Positions 49,748-62,460 are shown, numbered from the stretch's first letter. The stretch is 64,000 nt of DNA from Liolophura sinensis (GCF_032854445.1 NC_088295.1:83312644-83376643), one strand, 5' to 3'. Program-made: numbers and translations. The notes: a model not told the origin generated them from the letters alone.

Positions 49748-50524
49748 GAATAATCGTTAACAATATGTAACGGAAGATGCACTGAACCTAAAGAATAAAT
49801 GTTAAACAAACACTTGCATCGTATTGGCATTTGTGTTTAAGACATTCTGATTTCATCGTTTGTTTTTGAAGACTGTTGTTTACCTTGTCTTACTTTAAAT
49901 GAGCATATAGCTGACAAAACTCTGACTCCACGTTGTTAAGCCGTCCCAAGAAAAGCAGCAAGTACATAAGATCTGAGATCTGTTTTAATCTATAGACTGC
50001 AGACTGCTCTATCTACAGACCTGTGCTGCCATCAAAATGTAAGCCGGAAAAACATCCAAATTTATATCTCCTTCTTCGTATGTTGAAAATTAACAAAAAT
50101 TCGGTTCTGCGCAGCTTAAAAGTTTATCCTGTAGTTTTTTGCTTCTGTGGCATTACGTTTCAGCTTTTGGTGTGTTTTGTGCTCTTATAATAAAAAATAC
50201 GGTATAAAATGCTATAGAAAAAACAGCAGAAACATCTCTTTTGACAAATACTTATCGAAAAATACGTCTAGCTCAATGATATGTGTCTGTATATGTATTT
50301 CATTTCTCCCAGCTTCACAGCAAAGGTTCTGGACAGGGTAGTGGGACGTCATTTCGTATCTGCCGCCGGGCGATGTTGAACACTACCCCCTTGGCCTTTA
50401 ATCTAACTTTCAAGACTGGGTGGTTGAGCTGACTAATCAACGCTTACATCACGCCGTAGTCTCGTTACAGCGTCACTAAAACTGTACATATTTATATATC
50501 TATATAACTAAGGAATATTAGTAA

Positions 50525-50895
50525 CCACTTCAGTGGTCAAACGGTTACAGCATCCGCTTCGAAGTCAGGAGACACCGGATCGAGCCCGGGTCGGATCAAA
50601 GACTTTAGAAATGGTACTGGTTGCTGTTTTGCCTGGCGCTCAGCACTGAGAGTTTAGAGCAAGGAATCAGAATTGCTCGACCCGGTGTCAGTATAATGTG
50701 ACTGTATGGATGGTCATGTCTGGCGTCTTCTACATGAAACTCCACTGGCGGCAGACTTTTGGCGGCATGTATTCGTCCTGTCACAAGAAGACACAGTATA
50801 TGTACACATACCAAACGAATCCTCGCCATCATATGGCAGAAAAATTGCTACGTGTCACATTAAACCCCAAGCATGCATACATACATGCATGCATA
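50525..50895 (+). mobile_element. tRNA-derived SINE, family 2
   Basis: Starts with an A-box-like AGTGGTCAAACGGTTACAGC (50532 onward) and a strong B-box, GGATCGAGCCC (about 50577). The body contains GTCAGTATAATGTGAC, CACAAGAAGACACAGTATAT and ATTAAACCCCAAGCATGCAT, and ends in a CATA-type tail. The same body occurs in reverse at 32783-33085. Confidence 0.85.
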
Positions 50896-52304
50896 ACTAA
50901 GGTATTGTTCACCGTAAATGTTTGCTTCACTCGAACATGCGTCTGATATCTGATACAGCATCAAAGGCAAATGTGCTTTATGAGAACAAAGGATAGGTTC
51001 TACATTAAGTATATATTCACATGGAGCAATTTAGTTGGCACTACAGTGAATAGAAAATGCCCATATGTAGTGTCCATTAGCCTGGGAAGATATAGCCTCT
51101 GTAGGCCCTAACCCCTCTTCATTTAAATCCCATAGCCCATCAAGTGTGATCTATATCTCTGAGTTTTCAGAAGACAACTGTAATAAATATGGGTTATGTT
51201 TCCTTTCCTGGTCGTTAGGAAGCCGGCATTCTGTATATGTATGACGAAGGCCTCGGTGAATTTCATCATAAGAAATAACAGTGTTTCGTCTTTCATAATG
51301 AACTGTTTACTGATTTATTGCTAGGGGGTTATTTCTCAACGTGTCATTAGGGCTGTGTATGCAACATGAGTCTCGAGTTTGACATTTGCTCCAAAAGTTG
51401 TAATAAAACTTGAAATAAAATTATTCCTGGGATTACGTTTAAAATCAGTCATAATTAGATAGTTACAGCAATGATCTAAACCGCGACGCTGAGGAACGCT
51501 CTCGTGTAAACTATATGCTATTATCCACTTAATCGAATACGAGTCTTTGTGCAGGATGCTTGGGTAATGGATAATTTCGTATGTTCGTTAAAAATTGTCA
51601 GTTATGATTTTGGTTAAACTTTGTGATCACAAGACTGTACAAGCGCGTATGTTTGTTACGGCAGGAATAGAAGATCGACGTTGAAATCGTTGTTTGTCTT
51701 CTTTCCTCCTTGTACGGACACAGCAGCTTGACTGTTTTGCTGGACCCGTCACGTGATGTCCTGACGTTTGACTTACATGTAAACAAAGGCACGGGTAGTT
51801 TGCACATGGATTACGTTCTATTACACCTTCTCCCTCCTTCCTGTTTAACATCCCTTCGCAAGGATTCGTTATTTAAATTTTACGTCACATGATACTGAAA
51901 ATTCACAGGACATCATTTCATTTGACTGTTACTAGGAATTTTGACCATTTATTTCATTGTACTGTTGTATTCTTAATTTGTTCAGTAAATCCTCGGTATT
52001 TTATATTTGCCGTAAGCTCGAAAAGGTTAGTTTTTCATTCTTCACTTTCTATCTTTAAATGTTAAAGGAAATGAACATATGTATTGTGAATTGAAACAAT
52101 CCGCGTTCGTGTTATTTATTACTCTGACATCACGAGCATAGACGACATAATGTGTGTCTACACCTCTCTGAAGCTGCATGTAAAAATGTACACGGTGTAG
52201 TTAGTGTTGCAGGGCTACTTTGACAATCTCTACACGCATCCTTGTATCTACCAGTAGCTTACCACTGTATGTCAGTTATCCGTCGCTGAAGCTATTGTGG
52301 AATA
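50896..52304. other. Flank of the Bel/Pao insertion
   Basis: No gene or repeat recognised. It ends in the left CTGAT of the target-site duplication. Confidence 0.55.
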
Positions 52305-52309
52305 CTGAT

Positions 52310-53129
52310 TGTAACGGTTGGTAATAAAGAACTCAATGCACGTAGTTCGATTCCCTGCATTTACTGATATACTTTTGGGCTACATTCTGTCCGTCAATGC
52401 TCTACGCTTAGTACGTGATACGGTCAGTACGTGATACTTTCAGTATGTGGTTGAGTGTAAACAAAATAATCAACATTTTACGTCAGCTTTACATCCCACA
52501 TTCTCCGTTATGCCAAACAAGAAACAGTAGAATTTGCGCTAGTATATATAGGTTAATCAAATACATGATCAGTTACATAAATTAGAACAAAACAGGTCAA
52601 GTAAAAATGAAGGAAGAATATTGAAAGAATGGCTCGAAAACATTCGCATTTCACTCCGTACGTTTAACGTTATTTTATCACATTTAAATGTACCTCAGAT
52701 AAAAGGGAACTACTCGGGGTTAAACCATGCCAGCAAGGCGGAAATGCAGTGCACAGTTAGGCGAGAGCAAGCCGAGTCAACGAAGAAAACTATTTACTTT
52801 AACCCAAGAAAGTTACGCCGCTCACAGAAGCAAAATATATGGGGCATACACACAGAGATATACATGTAAATATTTGCATGTTACATTAAGACAATAATAA
52901 ACTGCATACCGTTTTTTGGGCTTCGTTACGTTCTTCCGTTTTTACGCTGTCTGTGCTAGGGATTGGCCATGTTTATGTCTAACACTCCCATATTAAAACA
53001 GACCTAAGCGACACTTACGAAGATAGCCTCCCTTAGTCACCTAAGTGATGATACGTGAAAACGCATGTACTAAAGCTAAAAGACAACATCTCACTTTCAT
53101 AAACACAAAAAGGCATTTTGGCCATTACA
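52310..53129 (-). repeat. 3' LTR of the Bel/Pao element
   Basis: 820 bp matching 60600-61426 along its whole length with scattered substitutions and small indels. Shared landmarks are a pair of TACGTGATAC words near 52415-52440 and the end GGCCATTACA at 53120-53129. The target-site duplication CTGAT lies immediately outside at 52305-52309. Confidence 0.93.
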
Positions 53130-53371
53130 TATCGCGCGGTATGAAATGGAGCAACTTTACAAAAAAGATTAAACTAACCTACTTACAAGTGCATGTTAAC
53201 AAAATCTCCCAACTGAAATTGACGATTATGAGAAAAAGTTATCACTTAATCAAAAGGAGATAACACTGTAGAAATTGATACAGTATACAACATGTCTAGA
53301 AAGCGTCCTTTAAACTGATGTGTCTACCAGATATCTGCATTCTGAACTTAAGAACTGTCAATATCAGCTTC

Positions 53372-54480
53372 TTAGACTAAACAAGGTTTGTCCACCAGTC
53401 GCACAATGGTTGTCGATTTAGACTTCACGGTAGCAGATCTCGCGAATCCATGTCTATCCTTCATGGCATCCAGGACTCTGCCGAGGAACCAAGACTTCCG
53501 CGATGTGATGTCGACAACGAGGACCAAGTCATCTTTTTGTAAGTTTCGTCGGGGTTGGTGCCATTTGTGTCGTTGTTGCAGTAAGGGTAGGTATACCAGT
53601 GTCCATCGGCGCCAGAAGACGCCTGCCAAGTATTGTATCTGCCGCCACGTCCGGTTATGGTAATTGTCCTTTCTGTCAAAAACGCCCGGGGGAAGTGAGT
53701 ACGTCCAAACCCTTATAGTGGTACGATACCTCAGTTATAGGGCGGTTATTAAGTATCGATTCCACCTTACAGAAGAGCGTGATGAGTAATTCGTCCCTTA
53801 AATGTCGAGACTGCCGACGAATAAGTGAATACAAGACCTTCCGCACAATTCGAATGATAAGCTCCCAGATGCCTCCATGATGCGAGGCCATTGGTGGATT
53901 AAAGATCCACTTGACGTGTCTTTGTTGCAAGTAGTTCTGGATCTTGGCCTGATTCCACTTCAAGATCTCTTCGTGCAGCTCGCGTTTGCACTGGACCAAA
54001 TTTCCATTATCCGGCCGGATAAGCTCAACCGGACCCCTTCTTGAGTCGCCTTAACGCACAGATGCAGGAGTCCGTGTCCAATGAGCATGCCATTTCAAGA
54101 TGCACGACCCGAGTTGCCAGGTATGTGAATATTACTCCATATCTCGTAAGAATACTGCGACCTCGATTGACCTCTATTGGCCCAAAGTAATCGACTCCGA
54201 CGGACAAAAATGGCGGCTGGTGCGACTGTAGTCTCTCTGGGCGGAGATCCGCCATTTTCTGCTCGCCAGCTTGAGTTTGATAGCGTCAACGTGTGACGCA
54301 CCCTTTAACGAGCTTCCTGATGGCGATGGCGCTCCAATAATCCGATATTCTTGCTGGGCATTGTTCAAGATGGAGTTTCCTCCCAGATGACTCACTTTCT
54401 TGTGTATATATTTCAGGTAAAGTCAAGAGATACCATTCCTCTTTGGTATTTTTTTCCACCAAACAGATTCTATTTTCCAT
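53372..54480 (-). pseudogene. Bel/Pao integrase, split over several frames
   Basis: The 3' half of the integrase, separated from its start by a nested LINE. Visible: a degraded zinc-binding segment with HLGGN (about 54390), the catalytic core with VDYFGP (54255-54025), DNGN near 54010 and GGIWE (53900-53880), supplying the D, D and E positions. The Pao-type C-terminal domain (53629-53372) shows RRWTLVYLPLLQQR and a DLVLV strand. Three different frames are used, so it is dead. Confidence 0.88.
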
Positions 54481-55210
54481 TCATGCTGTAATCAGTCAAT
54501 CTCATGCATCTCTAAGTACTCATACATTCATAATTTTGTTTTAACTATTTTTAACTATTAAAATTTTTCCACCGCTTTAGAAAATCGTCGCCTTTCCCGG
54601 ATATATCAGCTATATATTTTTCGATTTTATAATGGTCAGTTACCGTTTTCTGCAGGTTAATTATGCTTAATTTGGCGTCATTTCATCTCATGTCAAAGAT
54701 GTACTTTTTTGCTAAAATTGTCAGTAAATTTAAAGTTGAAAAATTGTGTTTCTCGCTCCATCCCATAATAATGACTTTGGGAGCTATTTTAATATCAGTT
54801 TTCCACCTTTGTGATAGCCTTTTTTCGTATTCTGTCCACAATTTACGTGTTTCCGGACATTCAATGAAAGAGTGTTCTATAGTGTCCTTACCGAGTCTGG
54901 AGTAATAACAAATATCGTCGTGTCCTATTTTAAACAGATAAGATTTTGTTGGCGTTATCCTGTGTAAGATTTTTGTATTGAAAATCTCGTAGCTTTATTG
55001 AGTGCATTGATAAATAAATTCGAATACCCTTTTCCAATCAATTTCTTTATTTAACCTTACAGTATCCTTCCATTTTTCGTGGATTTTGATATTTTGCTGC
55101 AACTCATCATTTAATAAATCGTAAAAGCGTTTTGTTCCTCGTTTTTGTTTAGTCAGTAATCGTATGGTCGATGGAAAGGAGGTTCTTAGACAGGATTCCT
55201 AAGAAGAATT
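54480..55210 (-). mobile_element. 3' fragment of an L1-like LINE nested in the Bel/Pao element
   Basis: This stretch interrupts the integrase and carries the C-terminal end of a LINE ORF2-type protein on the minus strand. It reads KRGTKRFYDLLND, EIDWKRVFEFIYQCTQ, TKILHRITPTKSYLFKIG, then a degenerate C-x2-C...H...C knuckle (CYYSRLGKDTIEHSFIECPE) and RKLWTEY, the usual end of L1-type polymerases. One in-frame stop is seen near 55000. The 5' part of the LINE is missing, as expected of a 5'-truncated insertion. The junctions are placed only to within some tens of bases, and I could not fix a target-site duplication. Confidence 0.8.
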
Positions 55211-56121
55211 AATAGGTGCTTCATAAGGGATGTCTGCTTTGCCCAATCGCCCACCAACTCTTAAGAAACCATCGACGACGAAGGGGTCCAATTTGTGTAT
55301 GGGACTTGATTTTGGAGGCTTCGTTTGCTTGTTGTCTTGTCTTGGTCAGTAAGTATGTCAATCTCGGTGGAAAAGTGTATCCGTTGAACGTGTCTGACTA
55401 ACATCTCCTCGGCTTGTTTCAATTTAAGATCTGGAAGATAAGTAGTCTTCATTTGCTGTTTGACTTCATTTATAGTTGCAGGCTGTTTCTCCTTTGCCGC
55501 TTTGCATGAGATGAAACGTTTGAATCGACCAACTGCTACAAGAACCCAAGCCAAGATGGATTTCAGACGAAGCCAGTCGGAGCAGCGGGTGACGAGATCA
55601 TTAAAGACAGAAGATGATTCAACTGACAACGTAGTTTCTGCTGTTGTCTTCACTTCAGGGTCTTCTTTTAAGAGACTTGGCTCTGCTGCGATCTGCTGAA
55701 GCCAATCTGTTTCTTGATCCTTCAGGAATTCTGGACCGTTAAACCAAGTTTCATCCTCCAAAAATTTGTCCAGATGAGCCCTAGGTGAAGCCAGGTCAGC
55801 AGTATTTAACTTCAACGGGACATGTCTCCATTGTCGCACGTACGAGCCATCTCTAATAACAGCAATCCGGTTTGCCACAAACGTGTGGAATCTGATGCAG
55901 TCGTTGTTCATGTAACGAAGAACCGCCATGCTATCCGTCCAGAAGGTGACTTGATCGATAGGGTAGTCCAGCTCTCTGCTGATACGCACTGTCATACACG
56001 CTGCTGTTAACTCCAGGCGTGGAATTGAGATCTTCTTGAGCGGCGCTACTGGCGCTTTGCTCATTGCGAGAGTCATGTTTGTGTTGAACTTGTCGTCATT
56101 CAGTCTCAGATATACATCCAC
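55210..56121 (-). pseudogene. Bel/Pao RNase H region and start of integrase
   Basis: Contains the block around IPRLELTA and FWTDSMAVLRYM, whose acidic residues belong to the RNase H-like domain of Pao elements. A hydrophobic linker (ILAWVLVAVGRFKRF) and a lysine-rich stretch leading into the integrase follow. It starts in a different frame from the reverse-transcriptase segment it overlaps at 56106-56121. Near 55290 the frame shifts again into a segment reading GFLRVGGRL, the usual integrase N-terminal block. That segment stops at about 55210, where a LINE fragment begins. Confidence 0.85.
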
Positions 56122-57316
56122 TCCATAATGGCGTCCGAGAATACGTGAAGCTGGTAAGACGTAATCTTTTGAAGGAAATCAGCTTTGTAGCACCTGTCAA
56201 TCAGAATGTTGCTAAGGTGTGCGAGTTCTTCCAACCACTTTTCCCAGCTTTTAAGATTCTCTCTGGTTACTGATTCGTCCCAGCCGATGTGTTGTCTGGT
56301 GCAGTCTTGGAGAATAATTTTCCCCGTTAGTATAAATGGTGCAGCCAGACCGAGGGGGTCGAACACGGAACTAACTACCGATAAGATCCCTCTGCGAGTG
56401 TTAGGTTGATCACGTGACTGGATGTTGAAACCTAGCTTGTCTGCGTCAGTGATCCAATGAACACCAATCACCCGTTCGTTAGGTAGATTGTTACAGTCCA
56501 GATTCATATGTTGTACAACTTTTGCACGGCGATCGTTAGGAATCGATTCAATGACTTTCCAACTGGAACTGATCCATTCAGTCAGTTGGAAACCTCCCAG
56601 CTCACACATCGCTGATACATCTTGGACCAGTTTCACAGCCGTCTCCTCTGAGTCTTCAGACACCAGACAGTCATCAACATAAAATTGTGTCTTGACTGTG
56701 TCACCTCCTTGGGGTCGAATTTATGGCAGTTATCTGCGGCTGTTCTTTTCAAGGCAATGTTTGCGCAGTTCGGGGACGAAACCACACCGAATAGGTGTAC
56801 CCTCGTGCGGTATGCCTGTGGTTCTTGCTGAATGACTCCTGGTGGCCACCAAAGGAATCTGAGACATTCCAAATCGTCTTTAGGGATGTTCACTCTGTAA
56901 AACATGGATTCAATGTCTCCAATGATGGCTACTTTCTCCTGGCGGAAACGGAGCAAAACGGATATTAAGCTTGTGGTGAGGTCAGGTCCCTGCAGTTGGA
57001 CAGTGTTGAGAAAGGCTCTTTGATATGTGAAACAGTCGAAAACGACCCTAATCTTATCCGGCTTCTTCGGGTGGTACAACCCGTGGTGTGAGGTGTACCA
57101 CGCCCGCCCGTCATTTCGTCCAAGCTCATTCTCGGGTACGATCTCAGCATAGCCTTTATCATTTATTGTCTGCATGAAAGTTATGTAGTCCTCTTGATAC
57201 TTGGGACTTGACGCCATCTTAGCTTTTAATCCTCTCAGCCTCTGACGTGCTTGCACTTCATTGTTCTGGTCATCAATCTTAAACAGCAATTTTTTGGCAA
57301 TTCTCTCCTTTTTCAA
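56106..57316 (-). pseudogene. Bel/Pao reverse transcriptase
   Basis: The polymerase domain of the element. The first segment (57316-56633) shows the entry motif (WYTSHHGLYHP), the KIRVVFD block, the IGDIESMFYRV block with a catalytic Asp, and the LFGVVSSPNCAN block. The YVDD catalytic box lies at 56681-56670 in the frame of the second segment (56663-56106), so a frameshift falls just upstream, near 56700-56725. The second segment continues through the connection region, with the Pao hallmark SVFDPLGLAAPF. Split between two frames, so not expected to make enzyme. Confidence 0.9.
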
Positions 57317-58391
57317 AGATCATGGATTTGCTGACCTTTTCGATAAACAGTCTGTCCTGTTGGGAAGGCTCCTTCCGATCGTCCGCCAAGTGTTCTGGGA
57401 ATTCCAGCTGTATAGCTTCTTGCACTTGACGGTCAAGTCGATTAAGCTTTTCGATATATTGTACAGCAACAATTTCGGTACGGTTTACTGTCACTGTATT
57501 TAGCGCTGTAACGCATTGCATGCCATCCCTCCACACATCCCAAAGAATCCATCCCAAAAGCGATCTGGTGGCATGGGGACTGCCGCGTGTACCGGTTCGT
57601 ACTTCTAAGGGGGTGTAGGCGTCGGGAACATTATTGCCTATCAAGAGCCCGATTTCTCCTTTTATGTCTGGCACGTTTATGTCCTTTAGATGAGTCCACT
57701 GTTGAATGTCGTCTGACGCCGGTATATGAGCATCAGTGACAGGCATTTTGTCTTTTGTATACACTCGGGGCAGTTTTATGACACTGTTGAGCTGTAAGTC
57801 GCTGATTTCCAGGCCATTTACAGCAGATGTCTTCAATTTGCAGCGTTGACCCATGGTGTCGAATGTAATCTCCAATGGCCTTCCAGTGCCTCCAAGTGCC
57901 TCTAGTATGTTCTCAGTACAAAAAGTCGCTGTACTCCCAGGATCCATGAAAGCATAGGTGCAGATCACCTTCAATCCATTTTTCATCTTCACTGCGACGA
58001 GAATAATGGCCATTGTGCAGTCTGTTTCCTTTACGTTTGAAGAAAGGACATCTTCGGTCGTGGAACTTGCGGAAGCTTGGTCTTCGCGTTTGACATTACT
58101 GTCGCTGTTACTGTCTCTGGACAACGGTGGTGGGTCACCATCCACATCGCAGAATAAAGGATGTCGTCCATTACAAAGTCTGCAGACAGCTTTATTTCAA
58201 CACGCCTTCCGATTATGGCCCAGTCTCAAACAAGTAACACAGAAACCTCTATTTTTCAGAAAGTCGATTCGTTCTTGATATGTCAGGTTGTAGATTTTCT
58301 TGCATTTTTCAAGATTGTGGTCAGGTTTACTGCAAAAGGCACTTAGGCTGGTAAATGCAGCAATCTTCGGAACTTTCGATTCAGTTGCCAA
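57279..58391 (-). pseudogene. Bel/Pao zinc knuckle and A17-type aspartic protease
   Basis: The upper part (58391-58197) holds two cysteine clusters (CSKPDHNLEKC and CVTCLRLGHNRKAC), typical of the nucleic-acid-binding region before the protease. A single in-frame TGA (58199-58197) then interrupts a frame that continues unchanged into the protease from 58145. The protease shows a hydrophobic stretch leading to D-x-G-S (MDPGST), the catalytic motif of retroelement aspartic proteases, and a later hydrophobic LLIGNN motif typical of Pao proteases. It overlaps the next coding segment by 38 bp in another frame, so a frameshift separates protease from reverse transcriptase. Confidence 0.85.
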
Positions 58392-58556
58392 GGCATTTGG
58401 TCCAGGTGTCGAGACCGGAGGTTCGGGTCTGGCGGTAACGTTAGTGACAAAACTTCCCTTGAACTTGCCAGCTGTTGATTTATTCTTGGTAGAATCTTTC
58501 TGTTCTGGTCGTAATGCGTCCTTACCGAAAATGGGGTCGTTGGCTTTGCGTGACTC

Positions 58557-60459
58557 TTATTGGACAAACTTCACAAACTGTGAAAACTTGATTTCGGTAA
58601 ACAGTTCCCAATTCTTTTCTATGGTGCTGCGCCACTTGTCATGTAAGAAATAGGGCAGCTTTCCAAGTGACTTTCTCAGGTTGTCGGGGTATTCAAGGAC
58701 CCTGAGCGCCGAAATACTCTGGATAGCATGAGCACATTCGGCCAAGAAAATTCCGTAATCGTCAAGAGCTTTCGGGTTGTCCGGTTTGATAGGTGGCCAG
58801 TTTAATGCCCGTTTCACAAAAGCCGCCGCCAACGTGTCGTTGTTACCGTATCGCTGATCCAGCTCCTTCATTACTGCCGGGTAACCGTAGTCTGCGTCAA
58901 GATAGCTGAAACCCGATACTATGACATTCACTTCACCGACAGTGAACTGTTCCAGGTAAGACATTCTGTCACTGTTTCAATCTTTGTCACCACTTTGGCA
59001 TCAGACTGGCGAATGAATCGTTTATATTAAAGAGGATCGCCGCTAAACGGCTTGAGTTCCGGTGGTGGTTTGTTGGACACAGACCCCCATTACAACTTCC
59101 GTTTTTCGGGAATGTAATTCTGTGTATTTTAGGGGGGGGGTTGCTGACAGCCTGCCTTTTTGGTGTACAGGTCCATGCTTGGTATCAAAATGCTGGAAAT
59201 TGTCTAAGCTTTGGGTAGGTATGAGTTTTACTGATGAAAGTTTGGAATTCTGAGCGAGAGGACACAAGGAGAGAGGTGCTGATGAGTCTACGAGTGACGT
59301 CCCCTCGGCGTTGCTAGGCACCCTTCCCCGCTGCCAGCATAGAAAGGTTCAGATCTGACGGTCAACCTATGCCAAGATTTTAATGGCTTCTTTCTTATAA
59401 GCTGGGTCAGATATGCACCAAAGCTTATTGGCCACGGAATGTTTGGGGCTGAGCTACAGCGCTAAACGTTAACATTGTCACTTGTGGAAAAATAATGGGG
59501 GTCTGTGGCCTATTACGATGGCGCATTACTGACAGCAACTGACTACTGGCGATGTGTAGACTGGCGGTTGTTGTGGCCGGTAAACTGTGGGCGGAAACCA
59601 TATGCACTTTTAATGTAGGCGCAAGGGTACATATCACTGTCAGTAGTATTGTCTGTTATGTTACCCCGGCGATGGGGTGTGTACGATACTGCCGCTGGGT
59701 CTAATCCCTTAACCCTCGCAGGAAACGATAGTGCTGGCGATGAATGCGACATCACCGGCTCTGTACCATGATTCATCTGTGAGAAGAGCTATCTGGTCAA
59801 TTAACCTCAGACCTGGTGACATAAAGTTCTGGGTTATACTCCGACGACTTTTGAGTGTCATTTACCGCTAACTGTGATCTTTCAAATTTATCCAACACTT
59901 TTGTCCTAGCGCCAGAAACCGTCATTTCCGTTTCTAACTCAAGCTCTTCTTTTTTGAGTTGAAGTTTGAATTTCGCTAAGTCCAACTTCTGATTCCTCTT
60001 AAGAGCCGCCGCTTTTGCCTCGAGTTCGGCTTGTTTGGTTTCCTCTGCAAATCTTGCAGATAACACGCTGCTATTCACGGAGCTTTGACCCGATGCGTGT
60101 GACTTTCTGAGACTCTTTGTCTTGGTAACACTATCACTGGTTCTTACTGTATTACTGTAAACAGCTTGCTCTGTATTTGGCTTTCTCTGGGCAAACCAGT
60201 TCTGTACAGATGTTTTCACATTTTTTAGAAAGTCATCCTTTTCGGTATATGACCGGGCAATGAACTCTTGTCTGTCTCTGTCAGACAGGTATAAGCATGG
60301 CTCATCCAGTGTACGCAACAAATATTCGTATTAGGTCATCCATTCTTTGGATACGTTACTTACTTGAGACACTGTGGCACCATCGGCTATTAACTGGATA
60401 ACATCCCTAGACATTACTGTCAACCATTGGTAAATGTCGTCAAACCTTTTGTACTTCAT
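58557..60459 (-). pseudogene. Bel/Pao gag region, decayed
   Basis: The structural part of the retroelement. From the ATG at 60459 the frame reads about 42 codons to an in-frame TAA (60333-60331), then continues to 59797. That second part has a long charged, Lys/Glu-rich stretch (roughly 60060-59880) likely to form a coiled coil. After about 830 bp of broken frames, a 135-residue segment (58964-58557) resembles the conserved gag domain of Pao elements, with a tryptophan-proline motif (NWPPIKPD) near its middle. At least one more in-frame stop and two frame changes lie between 59060 and 58960. Most likely inactive. Confidence 0.8.
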
Positions 60460-60599
60460 TTCTAGGTTCCAGTAGGTTGCCTTGTGCGGACGGCTGGAAC
60501 CGTTTCTGCCTGGAGATGGGCTTCCTGGCGAGCCTCCTCTCTCGTTTCTTAGGAATCCATATTCAGCTCAGTTATTCAGTGAGCCGAAAACGTCAGTGA

Positions 60600-61426
60600 T
60601 GTACCGGTTTGTAATAAAGAATTCAATGCATATAGTTCGATTTCTCGTCATTTACTGGTACACTTTTGGGCTACATTCTGTCTGTCAATGCTCTACGCTT
60701 AGTACGTGATACGGTCAGTACGTGATACTTTCAGTACGTGGTTGAGTGTAAACAAAATAAACGACAACATATTACATGCCAGCTTTACATCACACATTCT
60801 CCGTTATGCCAAACAAGAAACAGTACAATTTGTTCTAGTACATACATGTTATTCAAATACATGATCAGTTACATAAATTAGAACAAAACAGATCAAGTAA
60901 AAATGAAGGAAGAATATTGAAAGAATGGCTCGAAAACATTCGCATTTCACTCCGTACGTTTAACGTTATTTCTATCACATTCAAATGTACCTCAGATAAA
61001 AGGGAACTACTCGGGGTTAAACCATGCCAGCAAGGCGGAAATGCAGTGCACAGTTAGGAGAGAGAAAGCCGAGTCAACGAAGAAAACTATTTACTTTAAC
61101 CCAAGAAAGTCACGCCGCTCATAGACACAAAATGTATGCGGTTTATACACAGAGATATACATGTACATATATGCATGTTACATTAAGACAATAATAAACT
61201 GCATACCGTTTTTTGGGCTTCGTTACGTTCTTCCATTTTCACGCTGTCCGTGCTAGGGATTCGCCATGTTTGTGTCTAAAATTCCCACGTTCAAACAGAC
61301 CTAAGCGACACCTAAGGAGATAGCCTCCCTTAGTCACCTAAGTGATGATACGTAAAAACGCATGCACTAAAGCAAAAACAAAACATCTCACTTTCACAAA
61401 CACAAAAAGGGATTTTGGCCATTACA
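60600..61426 (-). repeat. 5' LTR of the Bel/Pao element
   Basis: 827 bp, the partner of the LTR at 52310-53129. Its outer end (61426) is followed by the second CTGAT copy at 61427-61431, which opens directly into a 23-bp tandem repeat. The inner end at 60600 is followed by a short leader before the gag frame. Confidence 0.93.
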
Positions 61427-61439
61427 CTGATAGACAGTA

Positions 61440-61862
61440 TCGTCATGAAGCAGTTCCAGGTGAACCCAGGACTAGTGTACACATGAACCCTGGAGTAGTG
61501 GCCACGTGAACCCTGGAGTAGTGGCCACGTGAACCCTGGAGTAATGCCCACGTGAACCCTGGAGTAGTGCCCGTGTGAACGCTGAAGTAGTGTTCACGTG
61601 AACACTGGAGTAGTGTCCACGTGAACACTGGAATAGTGTCCACGTGAATGGGGTCCACGTGAATCATGAAGTACCGTCCTCGTGAACTCTGGAGTACCGT
61701 CCACGTGAACCGTAGTGTAGCGTTTACGTGGACCGTGAAGTAGCATCCACGTGATCCAAGGAGTATCGTTCACGTGAATCGTGTGGACCCTGAAGTAGTG
61801 TCACGTGGACCCTGGAGAAGTGTCCGCGTGAACCGTGATAAAGCGTTCATGTGAGCTCTAAT
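61440..61862. repeat. 23-bp repeat with CACGTG cores, about 18 copies
   Basis: GAACCCTGGAGTAGTGGCCA followed by CGT recurs at 23-bp spacing. Nearly every unit has CACGTG (E-box-like palindrome). The array starts just outside the Bel/Pao target-site duplication. Confidence 0.9.
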
Positions 61863-61899
61863 TGTATATACTAGGGTCATCTAGGACACTGGATAAATT

Positions 61900-61960
61900 T
61901 GGCGAAGGTAAATATTCGTGAGCACGGCGTAAAACACCAATCAAATAAATAAATCAATTT
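61900..61960 (+). mobile_element. SINE family 1, 3' tail only
   Basis: AATATTCGTGAGCACGGCGT, AAAACACCAATC, then an AAAT tail. It ends the 23-bp repeat region. Confidence 0.75.
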
Positions 61961-62460
61961 TTCAAAGAGCTCTTTTGACATGATCTTAATTTTAGAAAAA
62001 CATTGTTATCCACGCCTGAATGGATATTTTGTTTCACTCTAAATGCTACACGTTAATTTTTCTTGTGGTTCTTCCTCCCGTGGCAATATTTGCCCCAGTC
62101 TTGAGTAAGACAAAGCGATATTCATTTTATTACTTACATTTGGTCACACATATAGTCTATACGTAGTATGCGAGGAAATATTGTTACTTTATACGGATTT
62201 TTGTATTTAATAAAAGCACATCAAACAGACAATCAGAAAAAATACCAATGTTGCGGACAAAAGGAGTTTTTGTCTTAACTTTTTCTTTGCAGCAGAACAA
62301 CGTTTTCTTTTAAAATGTGACCCGAAACACCTCTTTCACAGGATATATCAATATTGTTTGTTTACATGAAAAAATGAAAAAACAGCGGATAAACCAAATA
62401 GTGTACCTTTGGGCTTCTCGTCGCTAACTGTTAGATTTGATGGCAAAAATTGTATAAAAT

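Larger units (their letters stand above)
52310..61426 (-). mobile_element. Bel/Pao-type LTR retrotransposon, complete ends, coding region decayed
   Basis: A 9.1-kb element read on the minus strand. It has two direct LTRs (5' LTR 61426-60600, 3' LTR 53129-52310), both with TG...CA ends. The 5-bp target-site duplication CTGAT flanks it at 52305-52309 and 61427-61431. Coding order is gag, zinc knuckle, aspartic protease (A17 type), reverse transcriptase with YVDD, RNase H and integrase with a Pao-type C-terminus, which is diagnostic of the Bel/Pao superfamily. Each part is broken by stops or frameshifts. A LINE fragment is inserted in the integrase region. The LTRs differ at roughly one position in ten by eye, so the insertion is not recent. 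No clear TGG primer-binding site or polypurine tract sits at the LTR borders. Confidence 0.95.
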
